Of a stretch of DNA of 64,000 nt, positions 23,951 through 38,075 are shown piece by piece. Within the stretch, counting starts at the first letter, position 1; each line of letters starts with the position of its first letter. Both the position numbers and the translations under genes were made by a program. This DNA comes from Microvelia longipes (lineage: Eukaryota > Arthropoda > Insecta > Hemiptera > Veliidae), in NCBI GenBank assembly GCA_018340805.1, contig JACMZG010001908.1:32734169-32798168 (forward strand). Direction: 5' to 3'. The notes beneath the pieces are model-generated. The model did not search any database, was not told the DNA's origin, and was given only the letters and a program-made list of their open reading frames with translations.

Positions 23951-24529
23951 ATCGAAATCCCGCAAAACAACTGACAACTGGCCAATTTCGAACACGATAA
24001 TTGACGCAGTAGCGTCGACAGTTGCACTCTAAATATTACATGTTAATCTTTATCCAAGGCGTGTGAGGCTATCCAAGCCTCACAACTAAACGTTTATTAA
24101 AATTGAAAAATAATTTATTAGACGAATGCATTCTTCCTTAACTAGTATGACTGTAGTTGAAGCATTACAGCATGAAACGAGAAATAAGTAAAAAATAAAT
24201 TAATATAAAGAAATAAATACATAAATATATAAAATAAATTAGTTCAATGCCACATCGCCATATTAGATATAAAAGAAAATAGTCAATACATGATCATCGT
24301 TTGATTTAAGGTTAATGCTGCCATATTTGTATTGAAGATTAAATTTTATAGTTTTTTTTATGTGTGACTCTAAAAAATAGAAAAGAACCGTCTCTGTTCT
24401 ATAACATATAATCTTTGATCTTGGCCTCACTAAAAACGACAATAAAAGTGACTAGCACAATTAAAATAAGAAAGATATAAATATTTACTTAATATTGATG
24501 CACCCCTAAATATATATTTACAAAAGGGC

Positions 24530-25235
24530 CATACCCAATATCAGTAAATTTAAGGCTTGAAATATCAATTTAAGCATTGAGATATAATCTATAAAGGACA
24601 TCCCATATCATAACACATTGAGAGGCTTGAAACATCATTTCGGGGCTTGGTGTAACCTCATTGTAACCTACTCTAAGAGTCTATTGAGGTTATAACTAAT
24701 CAATCGGTGTAAGCTTTTTCACCGTATTTTTTCGTTATATTCAGTATTTTAATTTCTATTATACAAGTTACTGTTAAATTTCAACAATTTACTTGATCAC
24801 ATCAATGATTGATGGAGTTCAGGTTACTTCATTAATGATAAAAAATTCAACTGATAGGGGCCCTAGTAAAATATCTCTATGTGTAACCTTATTGCAACCT
24901 CCACTCACAGTGTAACTATTTAATTGATCATATTATTGATTGAAATAGTATAGATTACTTTATTGATGTTACAAAATTGAACTAATAGGGACTCTAGTTA
25001 TAATATCTCTGAGTGTAACCTTATTGCCACCTCCTTCCACAGTGTGTTAAGGTAATAAGTAATCGTCAGTGTTCACAAATTTTATTTGTTTTGTTTTGCA
25101 TTATAAACTTTTTATTATTTTATTTAACTATTTATTTGATCATATTAATAATTCAAGGCGTTCAGTTTACTTTATCGATGTTTCAAAATTCAACCGATAG
25201 GGCCTCTCTAGTTATAACATCTCGATGGATACAGA
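24530..25235. mobile_element. family B element with right half in three tandem partial copies
   Basis: After one left module (AACACATTGAGAGGCTTGAA, CATCATTTCGGGGCTTGG), the right-end module occurs three times, ending near 24885, 25005 and 25225. Each module has TTATTGCAACCTCC-like sequence, then a TTTGATCATATTAATAATT-like stretch, then TTCAACTGATAGGG-like sequence, and ends in ATATCTCT. It has no coding capacity. Confidence 0.65.
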
Positions 25236-26814
25236 TATGTAAGCTACTGCTACTAATCATTAGGAAAATTATTATTAGTATCTTTTAATGTTTTAATAAA
25301 TATTTAAGTCCTTTTATAAATTAAACTTTAATAATAAATCAAAACAAAACTTAAATCATCAAAAACTTAAAAAGAAAATAGTTATCATCCTTAAATGTTA
25401 GAATCAGGTTTTAAGAAACTGTATTTTCAAATTGAAGTGTAAAAGTCAAAAATAGAATTTAGATTATTTCTTGCTTCTGAAATTCCAAGAGCAATCCTAT
25501 AAATTTTAAATGTAACTAATTGTTTTCCTGGGCAGGTAGTACATTCCTTGCCTGCTTATTTTTAATATATGAAAACTAATACTTTCCTATCTATAGATAG
25601 AAAATTAATTATTAATTTTCCTGCCGTGAGTAGATAAATACAAAATCATAGGTTATGCAAGGGCCAAATGTCAAGAGGAAAACAAATATTACTTTTTTAC
25701 AGTAATAACTCATTGTTTGTATCCAGATTTAAAACATTATTTATAAAACTTCAAAGGGAAAAGTATATTTTATATAAAAACTAATGCACATCGACTACAC
25801 AAATTTTATCAACCAAAATAATTCCGCCAATTTAATGAATTAATTTCTAAGATCAAGATATTGACGAAATTAAGACGTCTAAAAGGTTGGAGGATATAAT
25901 TGCTCTTGTTTATGACTTTTGATGATTTTTAATAGTTGCAGGTTGCTAGTGTGCGTGTGTTGGTATGAATGACCATCCGTCCGTGGAAATAAGGAAGGGA
26001 GCTCTCAGTGAAACCGTGACCGCACTGGGGAGTACGTGGAAAATAGCTATATTTTTATTACTTACTATACAAAAGAAAATACCGAACTTTTAGTATTATT
26101 AATATTATTATGAAAAATAAATAAAATGGATGAAATATTCTTCTCTTAACAAGAAGTATATATATTTGCTCTTAAACTTAAACTAACTCGTTTAAAATTA
26201 AGAGTTACACAAGCCACTCTCCGTTCTGGAATATAAACTTAAATGTCTCGAAGTCTGTGCTAGCTACAGATAAGCTTCAGCTCTTGTTAGCCTAAAAGAC
26301 ATTTAGCACCAGCAAAAAGGTTTTCATTTTCTTTTTAGTGTTGAATTAGTCGAAAATTATTGTTGGACTGATTCGATAATCATTTATTGATCACTATAAA
26401 TAGGAGTATCAAATAATGTTTCGATTTCCATTAGTTAACTATATCGCCGTTAACCTAATGTTATTCAAATAAAAAAGTACCAAGCACCATATATTATACA
26501 TGTAATATAAAGTAGGCAATAATTTTGCTATTTTACGATTTTGGTTTATGCAACGTACAAATATAACTGGTTTGTTATCATTGGTCAATACCAGCTTATG
26601 ACGTCACGTCGCTCAGCCTCTAAGAATAATTGAGTATACTATATTATTAATAGAATTAATTTAGGGAGTAAAATTTATTTTTAAAATCACAAAATTAGCA
26701 TAAAGTGTTCAAATTTATATTTATAAAACTATAAAAAGAGATCACAACTGAGTAACGCAACCTAACATTATGTCCATAATAGGAACGAAAAACCAAAATT
26801 TCACCCCTGTTTCC

Positions 26815-26955
26815 ACAAATATACCTATATATATATATATTATTATATATATATATATATATTATAATATATAAATATATAATAATATAATATATAATAA
26901 TTTTAAAAAATATAGAATTCTCATTGTAAGCAAAGAAATTTCATTTTTTGTTTTA

Positions 26956-26997
<42 letters not shown>

Positions 26998-27035
26998 TAT
27001 TAATATATGATATTATATATATAATATATATATTC
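26815..27035. repeat. two TATATA microsatellites
   Basis: Tracts at about 26828-26895 and 26958-27030 of imperfect (TA)n are separated by about 60 bp of ordinary sequence. Confidence 0.9.
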
Positions 27036-27194
27036 CAACAGTTGAGAGCAGATCAAAAATTAATATATCCATATCATACAGACTAACGCAAGCTCTCACT
27101 GGCCGTGGGTCCAACAAAGCATATCTCCACCGTTTTAACATCATTACAGCCGTAATGATCCATCATGCAGCCGTGATAGAGTTACTCCACAAAC

Positions 27195-27640
27195 ATGGCA
27201 ACATGTTATTTTTTATCCGTTTAGATGTTTTTAAGATCTCCCAAGTGGCTTTTACCAAGTTTTCTCTCTGTATGTGTGTGTTTGTTATGATTGTGTCTGC
27301 CATATGCGTTTATACTGGAAATTGTATACTTATTAGTAAATTAATAATTTTTCTATGAAGTTATAAAACGTAATTTATGACTCAAAATATCAAATATTAA
27401 TAAAACTCAAAAGAAATTATTAGATCGATTTGAAATTCAACACGCATGTAATGTTACATAAGATCGAAAATTTGCCAAGTTTGATTTTATTATCAGTATT
27501 AGTGCAATTTTTATATAGTGAAATTTATACTTTAAAAAAAACATCGTTGAAAATTGAGTCCGATGTGATGAAAAAGAACGCAGCGCATCCCATGAGCAAG
27601 GAAACGTTTTGAGGTAACCTGTACCATATTTTTTAAACAT
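27195..27640 (+). repeat. family C interspersed repeat, diverged
   Basis: It shows TATCCGTTTAGATGTTTTTA, AGATCTCCCAAGTGGCTTTT, a TGTATGTGTGTGTTTGTTAT core and the tail TTTGAGGTAACCTGTACC. Other copies end in CCGAGGTACCTTGTACC. Confidence 0.65.
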
Positions 27641-28564
27641 ATTTAAATATATGTCAACCAAACTGGTCAACCAAACCAAAACTGGTCAACCTTTTATAAT
27701 AAAAAAATATAATTAAGATTATCTTTAGGAGATTTTTCGGATAATTAAAATATAATAATATTTTAAAATTATCTTAACTCATTTGTCATTTGTAAAAGAT
27801 ATTTGTGTACGGTACGAGACTACGATGTATTTGTCATATTCTAATAAGAACTATATAGTCATATTGTAAGGTACACACTAGGCTGACATATTGACATATC
27901 GTCTGCACGCAGGTTATATAGCATTACAACTCGAATTTAAATAATCTGAAACTTTCAAGGATAATAAATGTATTAAATGTCTACAAGTTATTGAAGTGTG
28001 AAGTTTATAGCAAACATGTTGATTTCTTGATTTATTGTGAAGAAAACAAAATGTTAAATTTGTTCAAGTTTAGCTTACAAGTTAGTGCTTTATGGAAACT
28101 ACATAATTTTAGCGTGGAATGCGGATCCCTGTCCGGATAAATTATATGTAACGAGCAAAGTGCGAAATCGGGTATTGAGGACGTAGTGTCCTGGCACAGT
28201 GTGGGGAATATCAGCTAATTCAGTCAGATTTCAGCATTTTGCGCATAGCAAAGAGACCTTAGAGAATACATAAAGGGAGAATACAACAGCTTTAATCATT
28301 CCTTGAATAGCTTGGCACTATAACTGTACATTGGTGACGTCATTTTTTGATATAATTATTACAGTTTCATTATGAAAATATTTTATTATTTTTTGACTAG
28401 TTTATCTTAAATTAAGTAAAATGAATTTAAAATAAGTTGTAATTATAATCAATCGCATATATTCTTTTAGTATGTGTGTTGTATAAAGTGATTTAATGTG
28501 ATATCACTGAAAAATGTAGGGTGCGTTATAAGTATGTGCTTCGATAGAGGTTGTAGAGGGTTGG

Positions 28565-28895
28565 GGAGTCTAGTCCTCCATAGGCAAGGATGTGTTGAAT
28601 AAAGGGGATGACGCATTAAGGAACATTTCTGACCCCATGGAAATTGTATGAGATAGAGAAATAGGAGCAAACTTACCTCCCCTTAGGTTATAAGTTTTCC
28701 TCTAAATTCTAAGACCTGCGCTGTTAAGCATGCGCAGTTCGTACCAAGCATGTGCAATTGGTTTTTGACGTGTGTTTCGTGTTGCATTCATCTCTATGTT
28801 TTGATTTTCGATGGGGTCACTTTGTTGAATGGCAATTCGACTTAGTGCATCATCCCCCTTTATTCAACATCCTTGCCCATAGGGCGACTCTAGTA
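28565..28895. mobile_element. MITE family D with about 50-bp TIRs
   Basis: The left end includes GTCTAGTCCTCCATAGGCAA, GGATGTGTTGAATAAAGGGG and ATGACGCATTAAG. The right end reads as its reverse complement (CTTAGTGCATCATCCCCC, TATTCAACATCCTTGCCCA, TAGGGCGACTCTAGT). The interior has repeated GCGCATGC/CATGCGCAG motifs. A related element lies at 63380-63930. Confidence 0.8.
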
Positions 28896-31135
28896 TGATT
28901 AAGTACAGTTATATGACACGAAATAGAAACTGCCACACTTCCAGATTCCTTATCACTCTGTTATATTATCTAAGTCCTCCCTCTAGGTATAAGACTCTTT
29001 AGCATATTGTAAGCATCGTTATCAAATGCGATAAGCAATTGATTAAATTAATGAAATGTAATAAATTAAGTATTGCAATAATAAATTTATTACAATTAAA
29101 TAACTAAATTATAATTTAGCAATATTGCCAGAGAAGCTTTATAACACTAAAAAGCTTATTTTTTACAAAACTAAAAAAGTAAAAAACCTAAACTAAAGTG
29201 TTTTCTATGTTGCGATAATTTGATGAAAATATAAACATTATGGTTTGCCTAAAATAAATTAAGAATGTCGCACGTAGGAAGAAGGGAGGGGGGTTGTAGG
29301 CATAATTTTACTCTGGACACAGAAAGTAGCCACTGGGTTATTTGCCTCCTCTATCTATCAGGGCAGATCTTTCCGTCGTGAAGGGAAAGAGGGGTAGTGC
29401 GATGGCAGATCTACCAGAGTGTTTCCAGAAATAGAATCGAGAGAATTTCACATTTCTGACGTCACACTCGACTAAACAGAATATGTTGTGAGAAAAAAAT
29501 CAGATTAAAAATACCCTTTTTAAAACATTTCGATACTTCTCAGTTTTAGATGAAAGCAAGATCATAAATTCAACTTTCAAAAATTAAAATTCCTAATATA
29601 AATGGCTGTGGCTTTTAATATTAGATAGATAGTCTATGCGAAAGTAAAACAACATAGGGTATGTTCGTGGTTATATTTGTCGTTTAATATTTGCGTAAGA
29701 AAGTTTATTTGTTTTATCTAATCAGACAACAGAATGCATGTCATTTCTTATACTTAAAAATTTTTTGGCGAGACCTATTTCAAAGAGTTGGTATATTAGT
29801 TAAGCCCATTATTTAATTATTTTTTTAGTTTTAAACTTAAAATTAAAGTATAAACTTAAGACAAACTGCTGACGTGAAAATGTCCACGCTAAGAGGAAAG
29901 TTTCATTACTTCCAGTATGGTAGTTTGCTTATCAACGAAAGCTGATGTAATATTCTCTGAATATCCTGTCAAATATAGCCTGTCAAATTACACCAAAGCA
30001 TTATAAATACTTTGTACAAAGGTTTGATAGAAAAATTGTTGTTATAAATAGCTCAACATATGTTGTTTAACAAGAACATATTACACTTTGATGCAGTATT
30101 GAATCTAATGCATCTAAAAATACTCTGATGTTGTTTATGGCTAAGAGTAAACTAATACTTCAAAACCTAGTAAAATTTTTATTCAGTGTAGCACAAGAAA
30201 AATAACATTTTTATTTGTTTAAACAATTTATTTTTGACTTTAGAAAAATATGTATAAGCATAAGCTGATACATTTTCCCCCATAATTTGTTTTACTATCA
30301 AAGGCGTAAAAAATTAAATAAATAGTGATTGGGTATAATTCAGTGAATGTATTAAACGAAAAAGCTAAGCGTTTTAAGGAGGAACATGCCAAAGCGAAAA
30401 GAATGCTCTTATGGATTAAAAAAACCACTTTATAAAGAAATAGAAATAAAAAATACGAGTAAAAAATAGTAGATTTAAGTGTATTCGCATATATAGTACA
30501 TAAATAATAATAAATAGCACATTAAACCTTGTGCCCAAGACAAGGTTTATGTTTTTATTTATAGATGTAGCATAAAAAAATGAGCATTTCAATGTTCTCT
30601 ACAAACTTACATTGGTGATTACCTAGCTTTATTGATTTTGTATACAGAGCCATTTAATTGTGAGTTACTAATAGTACCAATATACTTTCTTTTCCTTAAT
30701 CCCACAATGTTCATAAAAGAATTCCCCAAAAGAAATCTTCTTATAAATTCCACAAAATAATCGGACTACAAGTTTAAAAAATCTTAGAAGAGCCCACTAG
30801 TAATCAGGAATGTGTAGTATTAGGCATCTTTATATTAGTTGCCTTTGTACTCTATGATATATTCAACAGGTTAATGTTAATATGGCATGTAGTTCCGCTT
30901 GGTTCCACAGCTTCCGACCCGCTCAGTGTGTGTATGTGTAACTCTTGTACCTGTTTTACTATGTTATTTAACATCTATCAAAACTATGCAGGGCCTTGAC
31001 TCGGACATTACTCTAATTATAAAACTAGGCAACGTCAAGTGTTTTTGTACCTCAAAAGTTTAGACACATTTATACGGTTTTTAAAATTTCACGTACCAAC
31101 TATCCCGACTATCATTACAATCTCAAATAATTATG
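28896..31135. other. intronic sequence, no gene seen
   Basis: A less AT-rich patch at 29280-29460 includes two GCAGATCT motifs and GGGAAAGAGGGG. Nothing recognisable as exon, tRNA or element was found. Confidence 0.45.
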
Positions 31136-31138
31136 ATA

Positions 31139-31556
31139 GTCTATACTTTATCTTGACCACATAAGCTAACTTGTAGCAGCCTATGGTGGCCAAATATGTT
31201 AAAAGTAATCTAGACCACAAAGAATAAATATTAGTAGCGTAGGATGACAAAATATTCTAAATCTAATCTTGGTCTCAAAGGCTAAATTAAATAATAGCAG
31301 TCAAAGGAGTCAAAATATTCTAAATCTAATCTTGACCACAAAGGCTAAATAGTAACAGACTAGGGTGTCAAAATATTCTAAATCTAATCTTGGTCAAAAA
31401 GGCTATATTAAATAATAGCAGTCAAAGGAGTCAAAATATTCTAAATCTAATCTTGGTCACAAAGGCTAAATAGTAGCAGACTAGGGTGTCAAAATATTCT
31501 AAATCTAATCTTGACTACAAAGGCTAAATAGCAGCAGACTAGGGTGACAAAATATT
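31139..31556 (+). repeat. minisatellite of seven units with alternating A/B types
   Basis: Units of about 58 bp (type A: GCTAAATAGTAGCAGACTAG, GGTGTCAAAATATTCTAAAT) and about 63 bp (type B: GCTAAATTAAATAATAGCAG, TCAAAGGAGTCAAAATATTC) share the anchor CTAAATCTAATCTTGGTC. The order from about 31256 is B-A-B-A-A, preceded by two diverged units. This is a small higher-order repeat. Confidence 0.85.
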
Positions 31557-34500
31557 AGATTTAATATTTATTTATTATTAATTATCATTTAATTAGTGTA
31601 TTATTTATTAAATAGTGTTACGTATTTATTACTTCTAATTGTTGGAAAAATAATAAAAATGTCTTGTTAGAGAGTAAAATTTTTTTAAAAAACTTTTACT
31701 TACAATTGACAACTATTTAACTTTTTTATTCAAACTATCACTTTAATAATATTAATCTTATGCTGTAAATGTTTACTTAATTGATTATATTATTTAGCTT
31801 TATTATGATTACTCTTTGGTATTATTTAATATGATAACCCTTAAGTAATTAAAGGTCTTATAGGTAAAGATAATATAGGTCTTAACCTATATTATCTATA
31901 ATATGATATACAAATATGTTTTCTAATGAATCCTCACGGATTAATTACCAACTAATACAGGGAATTAGCTGCCTGCATTTCCTTTCCTTTCTCTAAATAG
32001 ACAGAGGGAAGTAAAAAAAACCTCAATTTAAGAATATATTATATTCTTTGACCTCAACCACATATGAGCCTGCGTGTGAACTTATAACTTATATTTAAAT
32101 TGCAAGCCACAGCCTGAGCTATTCAGAGACATACTTATAATTTCTTAACTTCTATTTAACTAAACGTAACGCTCATTTAAAATTTTAGACAAGTATTAAA
32201 ATTTTAAAGAAAATAAACAAAACTTAAATGGCACTATTAGAGCGCCTTTTCTTTTTAGGCGCCATTGTACTTTTTCGGGTATTAGTAAAACTTGAGTTGT
32301 TTCCCTACTAGTTCTAAAATTAATTGAACCGAAACAGCTCCAACATTATACTAAGGATTAAACAGTGTTGAAATACGGAGGTTCCTTTTAAAGGTTGGTT
32401 AGGTAGCTCCGAAATTAGCAAAGCGCTTAAAGGTGGTCCCTTCTTAAAACAAATTAGCCCAGACTTAGATCTATTTTGATTTTAATTTACTCTACATAAA
32501 ATTAACATAATTTAATTTAAATTAAAGAACATTAACAAGGAAACAATCACATCTAAATCTTTTACATAAAACTAAGGTAAATGATTTTTTTTTCAGGTTA
32601 AAAATTCATTTTAATTGTAATTAGTTTATTAAAATTTTACGCTTATTTAGTATCTGGCAACAAAAAAAAAAGATTGTAATCCGGAGATTTGAAATTACGC
32701 TCATAAATCTAGCATTAAATTGACTTAATATTTAACTTTAATTAAACTTAATATTTATAAATGGATTATCATTATTTTATCATATCATAAATAAATAAAT
32801 CATAATTAAACCTTGTGTTGCCGCAATATGGAGCCAATAACGTTAAATTAAGCTAAACAATATATAAAAATCATACATTAACCTAGTTTGAAGTCATATT
32901 AGGAGAGAATAACGTTTAATCAAGTTCTACCATAAATAAATAAATTATCATATTTTGCATAAACTATCATGACTTCTGTTGGTCGACTAAGAAGGGAGAT
33001 TTATACAGATCAAACAACAGTTAATGATTGATAAGAGTCAGTTTTTTACAAGAAGCTTTAGATTTCTTTTTAATTTCAATACGATTCTTAGCTATATTTA
33101 AAACCAAAATACTGGAAACCTATGAGATATCAATCAAATAACAAGAGAACAAACGGTACTGGCACCTAAGCTGTTATAAACCAAAATCAATACCTAGATT
33201 ACAAACTAGCGAACGCTTCTTTGAAATCTAAAATGAATTCGATATGTATGAGAACAAAATAACAAACAATTATTCTTTTTGTTGACTGTAGAACAATTTT
33301 AAAAAATCTACGTCAGTGTGAATATAAACAATTGATATGAAAACAGAATAAAAGATATTAAAAAAAATCATCGTAAATTACTACCATCTCAATAATAATT
33401 TCTGATAAAGTATGAAAATTATGTGAATTGACTTCTTTTATACAAAAGAATATCATAAATCATAATAAAACTTATCATTTAAAATTCACTTGCTGAAAGG
33501 CAAATTAGAAAGGATAAATATTGTATAAGTGTGATATTGAAGTTTTATGGCTAATAAATAACTAAGGCATGATTTTGGCTTTGTCAATAAAAGTTTTTAT
33601 TAGTCAGGAAATGGCTAATTATTTCTGTTGATAATTGATGACGGAAGTTAAGGAATGGGGAAGTATGGGAGGGGGGGGGGACGATTCAATTTGGTTTCCA
33701 CATACCAAAAATATATGTCCGAAAAAATGTACATGATAATTCAGTATTGCAAAATTATGGCGAGGTGAAAATTACGAAAATTCTAATTTGATTTTTAATT
33801 AAAGCATAACTAAATGTTTTAAAGGTTCCAAGACTCAAATTCGTCTTCAATTCAGACGGATATTCCGTTCCAAGGGATTTATTACATTTTAATTTATAAT
33901 TTTGATCTTAGAAATGATTATACTATCTTTAGATTAAAAAAGTCATATAAATGGATCCTTATTTAATTAAAGTTCTTAAATTAAACTTAGCAAAATATAA
34001 ATACGATATTTAAAAAAAATATAACAACATTTGTTTTATTAATATTTGTTTATAGATTTCTAAAGAAGATACATATTATATAATATTCAATAATGATTTA
34101 CCTATCTACTTACTAAATCAAAAAGAAAGATAAGCTATTGCATTTATTCTCATAATAGTTGATGATTTCACTTTTAATTTTACATAAATTAATGTTTTGT
34201 ACATAATTAATATATTTATAATTAAATCGCCGTTATGTATAGTTCGGAGGTTCGTATATGATACGGTTGGGCACATATTTTGAAAAATAAACGTTCAACG
34301 AACTATACCGTGATATGCTAGAGTTGTTTAAAAAAAGTAACGGCATACAATGCCCGACAAAAAAAAGTAAATTCTACCAAAGACTATTTATTTTTATTGA
34401 TTAAAGATTTTATAATTACGTTGGTATTCAAATATATTTCTCGAGTTAGCAATGTTTTTTCTCAAACGTTTTTCTCAATCTTATGTTCCCAAATATGACT

Positions 34501-34590
34501 ATGTTGACGTTCTTGATTGGAGGCCAAAACGTTATAGATTTGTGGTGTAATCTTTTAACTTCACAGTGAATAGTATCTACTGCGTTAAGA
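31557..34590. other. AT-rich intronic sequence with hairpins
   Basis: A perfect 13-bp stem with 4-nt loop lies at 31868-31897. An imperfect hairpin around AGCGCC/GGCGCC lies at 32220-32265. No coding or RNA gene was found. Confidence 0.5.
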
Positions 34591-34719
34591 TAAGTAAGTT
34601 GCATGCTTCTACGGCTAATTAAGCCGTCTTAGCATGCAACTTTGTGCATCTGTTTATAATAATTTTCAGTTTTTTTTTAAAAAAACGTATAAACGTCAAT
34701 TAATAAAAAATCGGGTACG

Positions 34720-35395
34720 GGTTACATCGGAACTATTCCTTATCACATCGGATTTCCTGCGTTCACTCTGCCTACTTTGGAATCGCTTCGCTCGTCCTCA
34801 AATAGAAAATACACCCTTTCATTACCAGCGATGACCAATCCAGACACTGACCACGCTCGATGCAGCTTAACTTTAATGATCCAACAAAAATCATGGATAT
34901 ACTTGTATTGAAACAAAACTTAGTGAACTTATTTATCGTGTTAAGGTGTACACTTGTACCGATTTTTAACTCAAATGTACACAAGTAATTTGATAACAAT
35001 TAAAATTAAACTTGGCACTTGATGCGTAATGGATTACTTGCGTGCCAAATCTCAAAATGATCGCAACATTTTTTTTGCGTTTTATTGATCTTTGTAATGT
35101 TTGCTGAGTCATTATTGCGGGGTTAATGACGTCATAAAAATATTTTCTGAATAGCGCAACTACAACTATAGACTATTTTTTTGTACAATGTTTAAAGACA
35201 TTGGCATAAATACACTGGAAGCTACGACGATAACAGACACACACATACAGACAGACAACTTTGAGAAAACCACTCAGGAGGTCTTAAAAATACCTGAAAC
35301 GGATGATTCCGGGGTCATCCCGGTTTTGGATTTTTTCGCAAACAATACTTTTCTTACATACTTACGCAGTATACATGAGGAAAAGTAAAAATTAA
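34720..35395 (-). repeat. family C interspersed repeat, near full length
   Basis: Reverse orientation. From the right it has ACTTTTCCTCATGTATACTG, AGTATTGTTTGCG, AACCGGGATGACCCCGG, CCTCCTGAGTGG, TGTCTGTCTGTATGTGTGTG, GACGTCATTAACCCCGC and TTTTTTTTGCGTTTTATTG. It reaches the GGACGAGCGAAGCG tail and a CATCGGATTCG-like terminus. Confidence 0.8.
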
Positions 35396-36029
35396 ACTAA
35401 TGCTTATAATATTAAGATTTAACTAGGCACATTAGTTGGTCCCCTATGGTACTATACAACCGAGCAAATATTAAAATCGATAATTTGTCGAGTTTTTTAT
35501 AATATACATATAATATTAAATAATACATAAAATATTATGAGATTTAAAGGAGTAAACATTTTCTAAGTATGAAAATTTTAAATAAAAAATATTTAGGTCA
35601 GTGAAACCTCGAGTTCCGACAAATCCGTCTCAGGGCGAAAGAAATAGAGGGAATGAGTGGAGATCTTTATTTAATTTTAAATATAGAACTACTGTTTCAT
35701 CTAGCTTTCTTATACACAAGACATAGGCAGAATATTCATATTACTATAGTAATAAGAAATTATTATGAATCATATTTATATTTAGATAGAATTAACAATT
35801 TATTAAAACATTAAGAACAAGAAATGCATCCGTAGGGGTTTTTATCTTAAGCATTTAGTAATAAATCCCTAATAAAAAATCCACCTCAATATTGGCTGTT
35901 TTTAAAAATAAAAACAGCCATTTTACATAAGTAAAATTAAAATTTACTGAAATAGAAGTTAAGTTTATTCCTTTGAATGTAATATTTAATCAAACTATTT
36001 TATGATTGATCTCTTTGCCCTTCTGTACT

Positions 36030-36370
36030 GCTTTAGGGCCCTGATTAAGTATGTTAAGGACCATCATGGTGTCTAGTCTTCGTATAGGGCTTTTAATCGT
36101 GCTCGTATATTAAGTAAGGCCCATAAAGATCTAAAAAATTACAATATATTTTTAATTACTTAAAAAAATGTAAATATCTAGAGCCCTTTTATGCAGCTAT
36201 AGAGCCCTGATCAAGAATGCTAGGGTTCTTTTTGGCCCTAGTCTACGGGATAGGGTCCATAAAAGTCTAGATAAAATAAATAGGGTCCTTAAAGACTAGA
36301 TTTAAAAACATTTATCTCTAGGAGCTCTTTAGTCCCTACCTTAGAGCTTTGAGCCCCTTTGACTCTGGTG
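36030..36370 (+). repeat. diverged tandem duplication of about 170 bp
   Basis: Two related blocks start AGGGCCCTGATTAAGTATG (36035) and AGAGCCCTGATCAAGAATG (36204). Both continue with a GTCTAGTCTTCG or CCCTAGTCTACGG motif and then ATAGGG. A third weak unit (GAGCTCTTTAGTCCC) follows. Confidence 0.55.
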
Positions 36371-37714
36371 TTATGAATATATTATATAATTTTAATGAAT
36401 AAATAAATGTATACACGATAACTTTAAAATATTTAATACGATAGTCTTTTTTTCTTTGTTAAATTTTCGTTGCTCTTTTAAATTTTTGCTTGCCGTGCTC
36501 AAAGAGGGCTGCCACCCTAGCCCTAAAAGCCAGTCCGCCCCGGGATCTATGGTCTCCCTTTAATTTCTATCACCTATTGCTTTGGTGCGTCTTTTAACTT
36601 ATCAGCTTTATCATCATAAATTTATATAACATTTGCTGTAGTCGCAGCTGCTTACATTTTTAAATAGTCCATTGTTAATAAAAATAAAGTTAAAACAATC
36701 CTCTATAACTGATACCTGAACATTATCTAATATTGATTTTTATAACAACCTACTGATTATTATTTATGGCTCATTGATTACAAAATTTCTCCACATACTC
36801 TACTCTGACCCTTATCTCTTATCATTTCATTTAGTAAAAGTAACTAATGTGTAACAATATATTTTCTATCATATTAATAAGCAATTAATTTTACAGTTTA
36901 TATAGTGATTTGTTTTAACATAAGTTCGATAAACATAAGTATCGATTTAGTTGATAAAAGTAAATTTTAAAAAATGTAATAAATCCCATTTGCGTTTAAA
37001 CTAAATTAAAGAAAAGGGGTTTAACTTGTCCTTAAAGTAAAAAGCAAATAAATACGTACTGTATGGTAGTTACACATATATTAATAGAGGACACTTATTA
37101 CAAATTTGTAATAAAAACAAAGATGTATTTTATTATTTTATTCCACTCTACGATTTCTTTCTAAATGGTTATATTTAAAGGACCACAAGAAAATAAATTG
37201 TGCATATGTTTGTTTACAATTGTTAGAGCTCGGATGCATGGAAATTTGGTTTGAATAAACTCAAAGGGTTAGTTTAAAAATCTAGAGCCCTTCCTTTTAA
37301 GTCAATTCTGTTTTTAGGATAGGCGCTAAAACAAATACATTTGATTAAAAGGATGTTACATTGCAAGCAATCTCAGTTTTTTCTTTCATTAAAATATTTT
37401 AGAAGCAATATCATTTAAGGAAAGACAATTCATATTCTTACTAATTCAATCATGAGATCATCGCTTAATCTTGAATACAAACGGAGTTATGATAATTCAA
37501 TCCCTATGTGATTCATAGAATTATAAGTTGTAAAGAGTTAGGATAAATAAAAGATATATTGGAAGAAATGGCTAGCAAGAAAATATAACTGGAAAAGAAT
37601 TGGATAAATGAATAATACAAAATATTTTGTACGTGGAATAACAGTAGATAAGTAAATTAAAACTTATTGGTAAAACGTTTGTAAATTCAAAAGTCTATAC
37701 GTTTAAAATGATAA

Positions 37715-38075
37715 ATAATATTAAAACAAAATTTGGAGGATCGATTTACCACTTACAGATGTACATGTGTGCTAAATTTCAACCCCACCGGCGAATTATT
37801 TTAAATTTTGATTCCTCGGCAAAATATATGTTAACAAGTTCTAAATTTCATCTTCCAAGTCTGATTTTTGTGCCAAGTTTCAACTCTCTAGCATATACAA
37901 AGCGGGAGTTTTGTGAGACACAGACATACACACAGACAGACAACATGATGACGTCTTAAAACGTTTTGAAAATGCTTAAAATTAATAATTTTGATGGAAC
38001 CTCGTTTAAGGTAAACAAAATACTTTTTCCTATATAACTACTGTAGTAGGTGAGGAAATGTAAAAACGTTTTTAA
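37715..38075 (-). repeat. family C interspersed repeat, diverged
   Basis: Reverse orientation. It has TTTCCTCACCTACTACAGTA, ATATAGGAAAAAGTATTTTG, ACGTCATCATGTTGTCTGTC, TGTGTGTATGTCTGTGTCTC and GAGAGTTGAAACTTGGCAC. The core microsatellite is kept but the AACCGGGATGTCACC block is lost. Confidence 0.65.

Noticed and set aside
30900..31560. CRISPR-like regular repeat spacing
   Set aside because: The units are contiguous tandem repeats without spacers, in a eukaryotic intron.
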